A stretch of DNA of 64,000 bases, from contig NZ_CP007451.1 in NCBI RefSeq assembly GCF_000626635.1, positions 3,950,501 through 4,014,500 on the forward strand, in the 5' to 3' direction. Positions 24,968 to 34,222 of this stretch are shown piece by piece. A program made the translations under genes and the position numbers. The stretch's first letter is position 1; the number at the start of each line of letters is the position of its first letter. The notes beneath the pieces are model-generated. The model did no database searches and was not told the origin of the DNA. It saw nothing but the letters and a program-made list of their open reading frames with translations. This stretch comes from Draconibacterium orientale. GTDB taxonomy: Bacteria > Bacteroidota > Bacteroidia > Bacteroidales > Prolixibacteraceae.

Positions 24968-27900
24968 TTAGTCTTCAGATACAACTTCTTCTTCAACAAT
25001 TGGATTTGTCTTTTCGGAGAAATAGGCCGTAACAATTACCAGGGCAACAACTGCCAGCGCAATATATACCCCTGAAGGGATTGGAGCCGCCTCGCCTTGT
25101 GCATACGAGTGCAAACCCGAGAGGTAATAGTTCACTCCAAAATAGGTCATTAGTACCGAGCTGATACCCAAAACAGCAGCCACACTCATGGCAAAGCTAC
25201 CGCGTATTCCCGGAATGCGGTGCATGTGCGTAATGAATGTATATACCAAAATAGTTACCAATGCCCAGGTTTCTTTGGGATCCCAGCCCCAGTAACGCCC
25301 CCAGCTTTCGTTGGCCCAAACACCTCCTAAAAACGATCCAAGCGTAACCATTAACAAACCAATTATCAAGGCAATCTGGATGATATTAACAAGTTCTTTT
25401 ATGGTGTGATTGATTCTGTCGGAATTGCGTTTGTTTCTGAAAATCATTAAAATGAGGTTAAGGAAACCAAGCAATGCACTAATACCCAAAAATCCGTAAC
25501 TGGCTGTAATAATTGCCACGTGAACAATTAACCAGTACGATTTTAACACAGGTACCAGGTTGGTAATTTCCGGGCTCATCCAGCTCATTCCGGCCACCAT
25601 CAGTGTTAAACCGGCCAAAACTGATGTTAACGACAGTGTAATTTCCGAGCGTTTAGCGAAGATTAATCCACCAAGTGCAGTTGCCCAGCTAATAAATACC
25701 ATCGATTCGTAACCGTTACTCCATGGCGCATGGCCTGATATGTACCAGCGAATGGCCAGTCCTGCAGTTTCGGCCAGAAACAGTATGAGAATAAAGTAAA
25801 AGGCAAAACTTTTCAGGAAGCGTAATTTAATATTCGGATTAAACAGGGTGAGCAACTGTAACATCAACAGAATTAACCCGGTAAACATGAAAATTTTGGA
25901 TAACTTCCCAAAAATGTTCAGGTTATTGTAAAGCACTTCCATTTTTACTTTTGTTGCCGATGGAATGATTTTCGCACCAATGGTTTCCTGGTTTTGTTTC
26001 AGGTTGTTTAGCAATTGGTTGGCTGTTGCCCAATCGCGATTTTGTACCGATTGAAGATATGACGAAACCATTTGCCTTGCAAAATCTGCATTTTGTGCAG
26101 GAAGTTCCTTGGCTTCGTTAATCGATACCCATTTGTGGTTGTCGTCGTTAGGAACGGGAAATATTGTGAGAAAATCGCCGGTAAAAATGGTCATAAGAAT
26201 ATTAACGCGCTCGTCAACATTCATAACTTCTTTATCGAATTTATTGCGGTGGTTACTTTCTTTAGCATAAGCGTCCTGTACCACAGAGCTAAGTAGGTAG
26301 CCGCCCATTTCACGCGGTCGTACAATCGAATTAAATGAAGCATATTTTCCTGTAATTCCAATCGTTCTGCGCAATTCGGGATTGGCCACTTTTATAATGG
26401 GAATGTTTTTCCATTGTTCAGGATTAGCCTGCATATCCAGAAAAACTTCGCTGGGCAACATACCTTCCCAACTGGTTTTTTTGGCCACTTTACGAAGTAT
26501 TTCCGACGCCAGTGTAGAAACCGGTTCTACGCGGCCTTTTCTATCCTGAATGAGCAAACTTTCAAACGACTTGGTATGGTCGCTGTCTAGTGGTGCAGGT
26601 GTTGCATTTTGTGCCTGTGCACTAATGCTCAGCAATATGCCCGTTACTAAAATGGCAAACAGTTTTTTACGTTTTTCGCGCAGCTGTGCCGATGCTTTCA
26701 GCAGGGTTTTAAAACGGCTGTTTCGGTTAAACAGGGTAAGCACCATTCCTATGGCCATAATCAGGTAACCAAAATATGTTACCGATGTTCCTGTTGCATC
26801 GTGGTTTACCGAAAGAATTGTGCCGCGCTCATCCGTATCGTACGACGATTGGAAAAAGCGATATCCTTTGTATTTCAAAATGTTATTCATAAAAATGCGG
26901 AATGGCATTTCGGTGGCGCCGTCTTTTAGCACCACCTCGCTGGCATACGACGAAGGGCTCATTGAACCCGGGTAACGTTCGAGCTGGAAATCGTTAAGCT
27001 GAATGGCAAAGGGTAGTTTTATTATTCGCGAACCATATGAAAGCGATACTTTAATGCCATCGATTGATGTGGTGTAAAAATCTCCAACTTCTCCAGTTCG
27101 TCCATAAACGATTAACTCCTTACTTGCTCCATTCGTTGCTATTGACGCTTTAAAAGCGTCCGGCGGACTCATCTCCTGCGATGGTTTTTGGTAAGCCAAT
27201 TGAACCGAAGCATTTGGCAGAAACTGTTTTATGGCAAACGTTAGGTTTTTATAGGTATAGGCCTTTTGTGTATCAACCAGTTTTTCGGTATGTGGTGCTA
27301 TCAATTCACTTTTTTCGCTCATCATTCCGGCAACCTGGATCGTGTCGTTGCCAGAAATGTACAGGTTCCCATCTTTTAAACTCAGTTTAATATCAGTATT
27401 TAAATTGTTTCCGAAGCCAAGGGTTAAACCACTTAAGGTTTTAGTGTTGTCGTTTCGGAGAGTAAAGTCTTTTCGTGAGGAACCATTTTCAACGGTAATC
27501 AGCGAAACAATCGGTTCTCCGGTAGGATCGAGAACAATGTTTTCAACTGCCGATGGCATAAAGTGTTGATTGCTAATGTGTATTGTTTTTCCTTTAAAAT
27601 GTATTTTTTCTGAAAAACGGTTGGCGGTGTAGGGCGAGAATTTTACTTCGCTCGCTTCTTCAAGAGTTTCGGTACCATCAGTAAGCTTTACCGTAACATA
27701 CGATGCTTCGGAAACAATAAAATCCGACGAGCTGTTTTCGCGAATATGCATACTGCCTTCATATCCGTAGTAACGGGTAATCATTGCCCCTACACCAATA
27801 ACGAGAAAGGAGATGTGAAAAAGCAGAATTGTCCATTTTCTCCGTGCTATAAGTTTGTATTTGAAAACACTTCCAACAATATTGATGCAGAGTATAAACA

Positions 27901-28060
27901 ACAAAATCTCGAACCACCTGGAATTGTAAATGAGAATTTTTGCAGTAGTGGTGCCATAATCGTTTTCGATAAAGGTGGCGTAACCAATTGCTATTGCAAA
28001 AATTACCACAAGAATTCCGGTAAAAAACATGGAAAACAGGAATGAACTTAGCTTCTTCAT
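24968..28060 (-). CDS. Fused cytochrome c synthetase CcsBA (ResB-CcsA)
   Basis: A 1030-residue membrane protein combining ResB/Ccs1 (N-terminal half) and CcsA (C-terminal half), which carries haem across the membrane and attaches it to CxxCH motifs (system II). The N-terminal part has three membrane helices and a large periplasmic domain; the C-terminal part holds the tryptophan-rich haem-handling motif WGRYWGWDPKETWALV and its flanking histidines (LIVHVAIITASYGFLG; THMHRIPGIRGS). It follows a row of c-type cytochrome genes, its likely clients. The 3' end has a strong hairpin. Confidence 0.92.
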   Translation of the reverse strand: MKKLSSFLFSMFFTGILVVIFAIAIGYATFIENDYGTTTAKILIYNSRWFEILLFILCINIVGSVFKYKLIARRKWTILLFHISFLVIGVGAMITRYYGYEGSMHIRENSSSDFIVSEASYVTVKLTDGTETLEEASEVKFSPYTANRFSEKIHFKGKTIHISNQHFMPSAVENIVLDPTGEPIVSLITVENGSSRKDFTLRNDNTKTLSGLTLGFGNNLNTDIKLSLKDGNLYISGNDTIQVAGMMSEKSELIAPHTEKLVDTQKAYTYKNLTFAIKQFLPNASVQLAYQKPSQEMSPPDAFKASIATNGASKELIVYGRTGEVGDFYTTSIDGIKVSLSYGSRIIKLPFAIQLNDFQLERYPGSMSPSSYASEVVLKDGATEMPFRIFMNNILKYKGYRFFQSSYDTDERGTILSVNHDATGTSVTYFGYLIMAIGMVLTLFNRNSRFKTLLKASAQLREKRKKLFAILVTGILLSISAQAQNATPAPLDSDHTKSFESLLIQDRKGRVEPVSTLASEILRKVAKKTSWEGMLPSEVFLDMQANPEQWKNIPIIKVANPELRRTIGITGKYASFNSIVRPREMGGYLLSSVVQDAYAKESNHRNKFDKEVMNVDERVNILMTIFTGDFLTIFPVPNDDNHKWVSINEAKELPAQNADFARQMVSSYLQSVQNRDWATANQLLNNLKQNQETIGAKIIPSATKVKMEVLYNNLNIFGKLSKIFMFTGLILLMLQLLTLFNPNIKLRFLKSFAFYFILILFLAETAGLAIRWYISGHAPWSNGYESMVFISWATALGGLIFAKRSEITLSLTSVLAGLTLMVAGMSWMSPEITNLVPVLKSYWLIVHVAIITASYGFLGISALLGFLNLILMIFRNKRNSDRINHTIKELVNIIQIALIIGLLMVTLGSFLGGVWANESWGRYWGWDPKETWALVTILVYTFITHMHRIPGIRGSFAMSVAAVLGISSVLMTYFGVNYYLSGLHSYAQGEAAPIPSGVYIALAVVALVIVTAYFSEKTNPIVEEEVVSED

Positions 28061-28087
28061 AATTAGTAGTTGTCTGAATAAAACACT

Positions 28088-28127
28088 AAAAAAATTCCTT
28101 TGTTTGACAAAAACAAAGGAATTTTTT
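28088..28127 (-). terminator. Terminator between tetrahaem cytochrome and ccsBA
   Basis: Stem AAATTCCTTTGTTT / AAACAAAGGAATTT with T6 on the minus strand, downstream of the tetrahaem cytochrome gene. Confidence 0.85.
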
Positions 28128-28149
28128 ACAAAATAAAAGTTTTACAAAA

Positions 28150-28655
28150 TTAGTTTGTTGTAGGATCGTCGTGAGCAATTACTTTCACAAATTCAGCATA
28201 ATTCCATGCTTTTTTAGGAGCCACATGGCCTTCAGGTTTTTCGCCAAGGTGACAAGCCTTACAGGTTTCTTCTGTTGGATCGGTCATTCCTTTTGAAAGG
28301 GCCATTTTTTGTTTTTCATAATTGCAGCCGATTTGTAGTGGCTACCAGGTCCGTGGCACGATTCGCATGAAACACCTTCGTCAGCTTTAAGACCTGCAAG
28401 AAGGCCACTGTCAACAGATCCCGCTGTTGAATGGCACTTTAAACATGTTGGATCGTTTTTTTCGTCACCTTGCAACGCCTCCATTGCTTTTGCGTGTGGG
28501 CCAGCTTCCCAAACTTTAAACTGCTCGCCTTTATCGGGCTTATTATGGCACATTTTACATTTTGCTGCACCAATGTACTTGTAGGTTTGAGCGGTGGCTG
28601 CAGTGCTAAATAAAACTGCAAGTCCTAAAAGAATAATCAAATTTTTGAGTTTCAT
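28150..28655 (-). pseudogene. Tetrahaem cytochrome c, frameshifted
   Basis: The frame that starts at 28655 has a signal peptide (TAATAQ) and three CxxCH sites (CKMCH, CLKCH, CESCH) and stops at 28284. The next frame continues from about 28306 with ALSKGMTDPTEETCKACH and a natural-looking end (VKVIAHDDPTTN) at the TAA at 28150-28152. The switch point is a T6 run at 28305-28310 (A6 on the coding strand): one more A restores a single protein of about 168 residues with four haem sites. It resembles the cytochrome c554-type family. The break is either a real one-base deletion or a homopolymer error. Confidence 0.85.
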
Positions 28656-28729
28656 AATTGTCGTATTTAAATTATATTATTTGTTTGTCTAAAATCCTAT
28701 AATAAGAATAATAAATATTGTGCCAAAAT

Positions 28730-30232
28730 TTAATACAATGCTGTATGACACATTGAGCACATTTCGGTTCTCCAGGCTTCAGCAATGTCAACCGGGTGTT
28801 GGAAATCCAGGGCCTCGAAAGCGGTTGAATATTGCATACTATCCCGGGTTCCCTGCGCTATAATGTTGTGGCACAGCGAACAGTCCTTTGAAATGGTTCT
28901 GTTTTCGGTTGTTGCATGGCGGTCGTTGTGGCAACGGTAACACCCGTCTGATTCCATATGGCCAATGTTATTTGGATATTCTTTCCAGTTGGCTTTCATA
29001 AACGGAAAAATGTTATTGGAATAATCGTCCTGAATGGCGGCTATTGCCTGGTCGATTTCTGCTTTTTTAGTTTCATAAACATCCGGGTATCCACTTTCGA
29101 ACCAGTCGGTAACCTGGTTTTTTATGGCAATCATTGCGGTGTCTTTTGTTGGATAATCCTGATAAAGCGCCATCATGGCTGCTAATTTTATGGCAGGTAA
29201 TTCGGTTGATATTTTGCCCTCTGCCATAGATTGATCGATAAAGTTTTGCGGAGCATTGTAATTGTGCGATGGCCTGTTGTGGCAATCCAAACAATCCATT
29301 ACCCGTGTTTCCAACGAATCGAGCTGGGTTTCAGATACCATACTCATTTCATCGGTGTAAATGTATTCTTCACCGGTTTTTGTGTTTGTGTATTTTACCC
29401 ACGGAATAATCTGTCGTTTCTCATCAAGTGCTTTGTACTCTATTTTTACCTCGGGGCTAATGTGCTGGTGAATACCTTTTATTACTCCCTGAGGAGTTAC
29501 CTGTGTGCTTGTTTTTACCTGCAAATGAACAATGTGCTCGGTGTTTTCTTCATCGGTTAAAAATGAATGTTTTACCCGCATTTTATTATCGTAGAATTTT
29601 TCGGGCCAGTGACATTCTTCGCAGGTTTCGCGTGCCGGACGCAGATTGGCTATAGGAGTAGGGATGGGTTGTGGGTATTTATTGGCCAAAACAGAGTAAA
29701 CCTGGTATAAACCCGAAAGTTTACTTTTTACATACCAACTGGCTCCCGAACCAACATGGCACTCCACACAGGCAACACGCTCGTGCGATGAACCGTGATA
29801 GGTTACGTATTCCGGCTCCATAACTTCATGGCATAATTTTCCGCAAAACTCTACCGATTCTGTGTAATGAAAAGCTTCGTAACTTCCTACTGAAGAAATA
29901 ATAAGCAGGAAAATTGTTCCAATAATAAAAATTGTACTGGCGTTACGGGTAGCCAGATTATTGAAGTCGAGAATTGGCCAGTTTAAACGTTTGCCTTCTT
30001 TTTCTGCCAACCGTGCTTTTTTACGGTAAATACGCATACCGATTGGGATCATCAGCAATCCAATAATCAAAAATACCGGGAGGATGATGAAAATGATTAA
30101 ACCAATATATTGACCACCAAATCCGAAAGCAAGATTCAATAAAAATAATGCCAGGATACTGGCCAGATTGAATACGGCTATAACAGCTCCGGTAATCGAT
30201 ACCCAGTTTCTGATGGAAGACGGTAGTTTCAT
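28730..30232 (-). CDS. NapC/NirT-type membrane-anchored multihaem cytochrome c
   Basis: A 500-residue protein with two or three hydrophobic segments (about 10-65 and 98-118), then a periplasmic domain. Haem sites: CGKLCH (CX3CH, followed by a methionine in EVMEP), then CVECH, CEECH, CLDCH, CYRCH, CSLCH and CSMCH, seven in total. The first block SVEFCGKLCHEVMEPEY followed by HERVACVECHVG is the NapC/NrfH quinol-oxidising signature. It probably takes electrons from menaquinol and passes them to the other cytochromes of this cluster. The C-terminal haems are an extension beyond the classical four. Confidence 0.9.
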   Translation of the reverse strand: MKLPSSIRNWVSITGAVIAVFNLASILALFLLNLAFGFGGQYIGLIIFIILPVFLIIGLLMIPIGMRIYRKKARLAEKEGKRLNWPILDFNNLATRNASTIFIIGTIFLLIISSVGSYEAFHYTESVEFCGKLCHEVMEPEYVTYHGSSHERVACVECHVGSGASWYVKSKLSGLYQVYSVLANKYPQPIPTPIANLRPARETCEECHWPEKFYDNKMRVKHSFLTDEENTEHIVHLQVKTSTQVTPQGVIKGIHQHISPEVKIEYKALDEKRQIIPWVKYTNTKTGEEYIYTDEMSMVSETQLDSLETRVMDCLDCHNRPSHNYNAPQNFIDQSMAEGKISTELPAIKLAAMMALYQDYPTKDTAMIAIKNQVTDWFESGYPDVYETKKAEIDQAIAAIQDDYSNNIFPFMKANWKEYPNNIGHMESDGCYRCHNDRHATTENRTISKDCSLCHNIIAQGTRDSMQYSTAFEALDFQHPVDIAEAWRTEMCSMCHTALY

Positions 30233-30483
30233 AATTTTTCGTTTATTGGTTTGTTGTAAAATCCAGTTATCGAAGATTATAAATTTCCTTTAATTATTCA
30301 AGGTCAGGTACTTATTTATAAATTGTCTATATATGCAACACGGTTTTGAAACTATGTTCTGAACGTAACGTCTCAATATCTCTAAGGATTTAGATATGTG
30401 TCATATTTACTGTTTGTTATACTACTAATGTACTAGTGCTACCGATTAAAAATTGTATTTTCATTTTTTCGTTTTTTCGTCAT

Positions 30484-31029
30484 TTAATGGAAAATTAAAG
30501 AGTAAATTATCAGAATTGTCATGATTACACCGGCGAAAAGCGCAGTGAATCCAAAAATTCTGATGGTTTTCATCTGTTCTTTTGTAAACTCTTTTTCAAC
30601 GCGAACATCATTGATTTTTCCTGATTTTACGAATTGCTCGTATTCGTGCGGACGATCTTTTTTGTATTCTTCCTCAAGAACATACCCCGTAAAAATTACG
30701 GTGGCCATAGGGAAGGATTCCGGGCGAAGGTGCGTATTAAAAAAGTGAATGGTAAATATAAAACCAACGGCCGGTAAAGTTTCGTCGCTGTGAATGATCT
30801 GGGTCACATTAATCAGCCATCCGGGCAGGAATTTGGTGAAGAATTCGGGGACCCACAACATTAATCCGGTTGAGCCAATCACCAGCACTTCGCAGTTCGA
30901 TTGTGCCATTAATTTTAACCCCGGAAAAAGGAGCAACCCGACGATTAAAAATATTTTAACCGTCTTTGAATTTGCTCCGGTGCATGCATCGAACAGATTT
31001 TTTGTGAAAGTTTTGCTCAAGTACTTCAT
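30484..31029 (-). CDS. Shortened cytochrome b-like membrane protein
   Basis: A 181-residue protein. Residues about 50-125 (TGLMLWVPEFFTKFLPGW, then IIHSDE and HFFNTHLRPE) match the second half of a di-haem cytochrome b domain found in larger multihaem cytochrome b proteins. The first half is missing: a signal-peptide-like stretch (VKIFLIVGLLLFPGLKLMAQSNCE) joins directly to the third helix. This looks like an in-frame internal deletion that removed an N-terminal haem region. Two of the usual four haem-b histidine positions remain, so independent function is doubtful, although pairing with the adjacent cytochrome b is possible. Confidence 0.6.
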   Translation of the reverse strand: MKYLSKTFTKNLFDACTGANSKTVKIFLIVGLLLFPGLKLMAQSNCEVLVIGSTGLMLWVPEFFTKFLPGWLINVTQIIHSDETLPAVGFIFTIHFFNTHLRPESFPMATVIFTGYVLEEEYKKDRPHEYEQFVKSGKINDVRVEKEFTKEQMKTIRIFGFTALFAGVIMTILIIYSLIFH

Positions 31030-31193
31030 GCTAAGCCGTCTTTAATATAATTACTAAATCTCTCTTCTCAGCCTACCTTGCGAGCCAACTATGCATTATT
31101 TGTGTGCTGCTATTTCTGTTCTGTTTTCTTCCTTCTCCCTTTTTTCAGCTTCGTTTTATTGTTTATTTATTGACTTGCTTTTCTTTGTTCAAT

Positions 31194-31811
31194 TTACACG
31201 TGATGCCACCCGCTTACTATACTTTTGAAATTATCAAGAGGCGATTTGCCAATTGATGCAATGTAAAGATGCACGATTAAAAATATAGAAATAAAGAATC
31301 CCATAGCTGAATGTGTTACAGCCGTGATAAGAACACCGCTGATGTTGTAAACTTTATTGAATATCAGCTCGGGAAACATTAACCCGATACCCGAAATTAT
31401 TACCAATGGAACAATCAGGTACATAGCCGCTATGTACGTATATTTTTGTAGCGGATTAAATTTTCGTTTTTCAGAAAGCGGGTAAGGAGCTTTCATTCCG
31501 TGAAACATTCCCCATGCATAATAGTAAGCCTGTTTCATCGGGCGTTTCAAAAAGTTCTTGGGTTTAACGATGTAAAACTTTTTATTCGAGGTAACCATGT
31601 TGCCAATTAAGAACAGCAGGTAGTTTAACGTAATAATTACTCCGGCATAATTGTGCACTGTAATAATTAGTTTAAAGCTTATTAGCGAGTCCTCGAAACC
31701 CGAGTTCATACTAATTCCGGTAACGATAAGAAGAATAATACCCAAGGCATTTATACCATGCCAAATGCGTAACCAAAGCGGGTAGAAATATATTTTGTTC
31801 TCTGAGCTCAT
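31194..31811 (-). CDS. Cytochrome b (PF01292-type) membrane subunit
   Basis: A 205-residue integral membrane protein with four main helices. Histidines in LWLRIWHGINALG, LIITVHNYAGV, VTHSAMGFF and FLIVHLYIAS provide the two haem-b ligand pairs of the cytochrome b561/Ni-Fe hydrogenase cytochrome b family. It lies 2 bp from the upstream multihaem cytochrome c gene and is surely co-translated with it. Together they look like a quinol-linked complex: cytochrome b in the membrane, cytochrome c on the periplasmic side. Confidence 0.85.
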   Translation of the reverse strand: MSSENKIYFYPLWLRIWHGINALGIILLIVTGISMNSGFEDSLISFKLIITVHNYAGVIITLNYLLFLIGNMVTSNKKFYIVKPKNFLKRPMKQAYYYAWGMFHGMKAPYPLSEKRKFNPLQKYTYIAAMYLIVPLVIISGIGLMFPELIFNKVYNISGVLITAVTHSAMGFFISIFLIVHLYIASIGKSPLDNFKSIVSGWHHV

Positions 31812-31813
31812 TG

Positions 31814-32752
31814 TTATTTCTTTTTGATGATGATTCTAAATATTACGTGGATGATAATTCCTGCAAGTGCTGCAAAAAAGATGATCAAACTAATTGTTTT
31901 CAATATTGGAATTTGATGCGATCCAATCACGTAACTTTCATTCGAGAGCATTCCCAAAGCTGTTCCATCCTCAGCTCGTTTCTGTAGGTTTTGGTATTTG
32001 TATAACGATGCTTTTAGCAATGAATTTGACGAGTGACATTCGGCACAGCGGCGCACTGCATCTTCTTTTGCAAGAATATTGTGCGAAACCATCAAATCAT
32101 CTTCAACGGCGGTATGGCACTCGATACAGCGTACATGTTTAAAGTGAAGCTCCTGGTTTGGCAGCCAGTCGTGAATATCAACAATGGCAGATTTTAATTC
32201 GCCTGACACCAGACTGAACTTTTTCATATCGTTGTGGCACGATAAGCACATGGCGTTGCTGTTTTCAACAATCTCCATAACACTGCTACTTGTGCGGGCA
32301 CTGGTAGAGTAGTAGTGTTGGTTGTGGCATTTTGAACAGGTAAAATTGTCGCCAAAACTCTGGCGGTGAATACTCTTGTTAACTTCTTCGTCTATCTTTT
32401 CAAACTCGTATTTTGCAAACGACTCATCGCCGGCATGGCAATCCAAACATGTCATCATTGGCTCGAGCTTTAACGATGCCGCATGTGGGTAGGTTGTATA
32501 ATCGAATGAGTGGCAGTCTGTGCAATCGAAATTTTGATGAACACCTGTGCGTAACCGAATGGTATCGATTATCAGGTAAGGATTCATCAGACGTTTCTCC
32601 TCGGTATCCATCATGTCGTTATGGAATGCATAGGTCTGTTGGGAGTGACACTTTAAACAATCGTGACTTTTGGGATCGTCGTAAAATTGCCCGAAACTTT
32701 TTAACGTGATTGTTAAAAGCATCAGGATTTGTAAAGGAATGAAATATTTCAT
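31814..32752 (-). CDS. Heptahaem cytochrome c with C-terminal membrane anchor
   Basis: A 312-residue protein with a signal peptide (LKSFGQ), seven CxxCH sites (CLKCH, CTDCH, CLDCH, CSKCH, CLSCH, CIECH, CAECH) and a single C-terminal helix (IISLIIFFAALAGIIIHVIF) ending in RIIIKKK. Spare histidines needed as second haem ligands are plentiful. It is the periplasmic partner of the cytochrome b encoded 2 bp downstream. The electron acceptor is not evident. Confidence 0.88.
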   Translation of the reverse strand: MKYFIPLQILMLLTITLKSFGQFYDDPKSHDCLKCHSQQTYAFHNDMMDTEEKRLMNPYLIIDTIRLRTGVHQNFDCTDCHSFDYTTYPHAASLKLEPMMTCLDCHAGDESFAKYEFEKIDEEVNKSIHRQSFGDNFTCSKCHNQHYYSTSARTSSSVMEIVENSNAMCLSCHNDMKKFSLVSGELKSAIVDIHDWLPNQELHFKHVRCIECHTAVEDDLMVSHNILAKEDAVRRCAECHSSNSLLKASLYKYQNLQKRAEDGTALGMLSNESYVIGSHQIPILKTISLIIFFAALAGIIIHVIFRIIIKKK

Positions 32753-32802
32753 GGGTTAAATCGTGTAAAAAAATCTGAAGTTTGCAATAACTTTATGGAA
32801 AG

Positions 32803-32840
32803 AAAAATGGTAATATCACCTTTCCCGGATATTACCATCT
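32803..32840 (-). terminator. Terminator behind the DUF5777 gene
   Basis: Stem ATGGTAATATC / GATATTACCAT followed by T5 on the minus strand, 25 bases past the stop codon. Confidence 0.8.
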
Positions 32841-32864
32841 TTATCTTTTGTACTTTCTAATCGA

Positions 32865-33761
32865 TTAGAACATCCAGATACGAGTTATAGTAAAACCAAA
32901 GGCCAATCCTTTATTGGTCCAGTCTTTTTGGTTATACATCATCGCATCCTGAGGAAGAATACCCTGTGCTGTTCCAACATAAATTTGGAAAGCGTGGGTG
33001 AATGTAAAGAATTCAACACCAACTGCCAGGTTTTCTTTAGCATGTGTATCCCAGGTGTACTGCTCGGTAATATCTTTAATTTTAAGTGGATTGTCGTAGT
33101 TGAAAATAAAAGACCCCTGTGGAGAGAATTTAATTTTTCCACTAAAATGTAGTCCGATAACATCGTGATCGTAATCCCATTCTACCGTATTGTAGTGCGT
33201 AAAGCTGGCACCTGCCTGCAACGATAATACATCGCCGAAATTGCGGGTAACCATAGCTTGCGAGAAATATGAAAGACGGTCGGTGAATCCAAACTGGTAC
33301 TGAGCCGGTTTGCCTTTTGATTCAACGGTGTTACCGGTTCCAAAAGCGCTTTTGTTTCTTCCATCGATAGCTATATTACCAAATACGGTAAGTGATACTG
33401 GCATTCCGCTTGTTTTTTGCTGTAGTATTTTGTACTTCGCATTAAAATCGGAATACATGAATTTTTTTGTGATACCTGCACCAATTTGAAGATTTTTAAC
33501 CGGTACATAATTTAGTGCTAACCTTACATTAGACCCCGGAGCATAAATTCCCCACAAATCGGATTTACCGTTTTCGAGTGTGCCGAATTTGTGTTGAATA
33601 ACAAATTCCAGTGTACGTGCATCAGGAATGTAAGATGTTTGTGCATCAATCAGTATTCCGCTGTTAAAGGCGTAAACCGGATCTGCTTCCTCCTCCTGTG
33701 CAAACGAATTGGAAAAAGTTACTCCTAAAATAATCAGAATCAATATATATTTTTTCATCAT
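32865..33761 (-). CDS. DUF5777-family beta-barrel protein
   Basis: A 298-residue exported protein: signal peptide (GVTFSNSFAQ), an acidic linker EEEADPVYAFNSG, then alternating beta strands with many aromatic residues, ending in the outer-membrane style aromatic terminus ITRIWMF. This fits DUF5777, a Bacteroidota barrel-like family usually located beside multihaem cytochromes. By position it could be the outer-membrane partner of the cytochrome set, but it carries no haem site and a conduit role is inference. Confidence 0.75.
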   Translation of the reverse strand: MMKKYILILIILGVTFSNSFAQEEEADPVYAFNSGILIDAQTSYIPDARTLEFVIQHKFGTLENGKSDLWGIYAPGSNVRLALNYVPVKNLQIGAGITKKFMYSDFNAKYKILQQKTSGMPVSLTVFGNIAIDGRNKSAFGTGNTVESKGKPAQYQFGFTDRLSYFSQAMVTRNFGDVLSLQAGASFTHYNTVEWDYDHDVIGLHFSGKIKFSPQGSFIFNYDNPLKIKDITEQYTWDTHAKENLAVGVEFFTFTHAFQIYVGTAQGILPQDAMMYNQKDWTNKGLAFGFTITRIWMF

Positions 33762-33777
33762 TAATCAGTTTAGGTTT

Positions 33778-34167
33778 TTAATTGTTTTGAGCTCCTTGCG
33801 TTATCCATGTTAGCACCAGCGCTGCTTCGGCTTCAGAATACTGCACGTGGTTTCCAGTTGGGCTTGCTTTGGTGTAAATCAAGCTCGATGCCGGATCTGA
33901 AGTGTTTATATAGCGGCTGCTGTTAAGCGAATTATACGCATTGGCAGAAGTAAGGTCTGGCATTTGATTTCCGGTGGTATGGCATGCTGTACATTTCGAT
34001 GCGAAGATAGGTGTAATATCTGATGAGAATGATACTTCTTCTGCATTCGGATCAGTAGGATCTATTACTGGTTCTTCAACAATCCAATTGTACGCACAGC
34101 CACCAAAAATCAACCCTATAAGAAATATTGATAATAGATTTTTTAGTGCTTTCATAATCATATTCAA
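33778..34167 (-). CDS. Monohaem cytochrome c lipoprotein
   Basis: A 129-residue lipoprotein with lipobox FGGC (cysteine 24 when counted from MNMIMKAL; an internal ATG at residue 5 is equally good) and one haem site CTACH in FASKCTACHTTGNQMPDL. The pattern DITPIFASKC...TTG...SSLIYTKA matches the planctomycete-type cytochrome c domain found on Bacteroidota surface lipoproteins. It lies 16 bp from the DUF5777 gene, with which it probably forms an operon. Confidence 0.85.
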   Translation of the reverse strand: MNMIMKALKNLLSIFLIGLIFGGCAYNWIVEEPVIDPTDPNAEEVSFSSDITPIFASKCTACHTTGNQMPDLTSANAYNSLNSSRYINTSDPASSLIYTKASPTGNHVQYSEAEAALVLTWITQGAQNN

Positions 34168-34179
34168 GTTTATTGAAAA

Positions 34180-34205
34180 AAAAGACTTCCCGAGAGAAGT
34201 CTTTT
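34180..34205 (-). terminator. Terminator behind the hexahaem lipoprotein gene
   Basis: Stem AAAAGACTTC / GAAGTCTTTT with T8 on the minus strand, 17 bases past the stop. It separates the hexahaem gene from the genes further downstream. Confidence 0.85.
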
Positions 34206-34222
34206 CACTCTATTTCTTTTAA

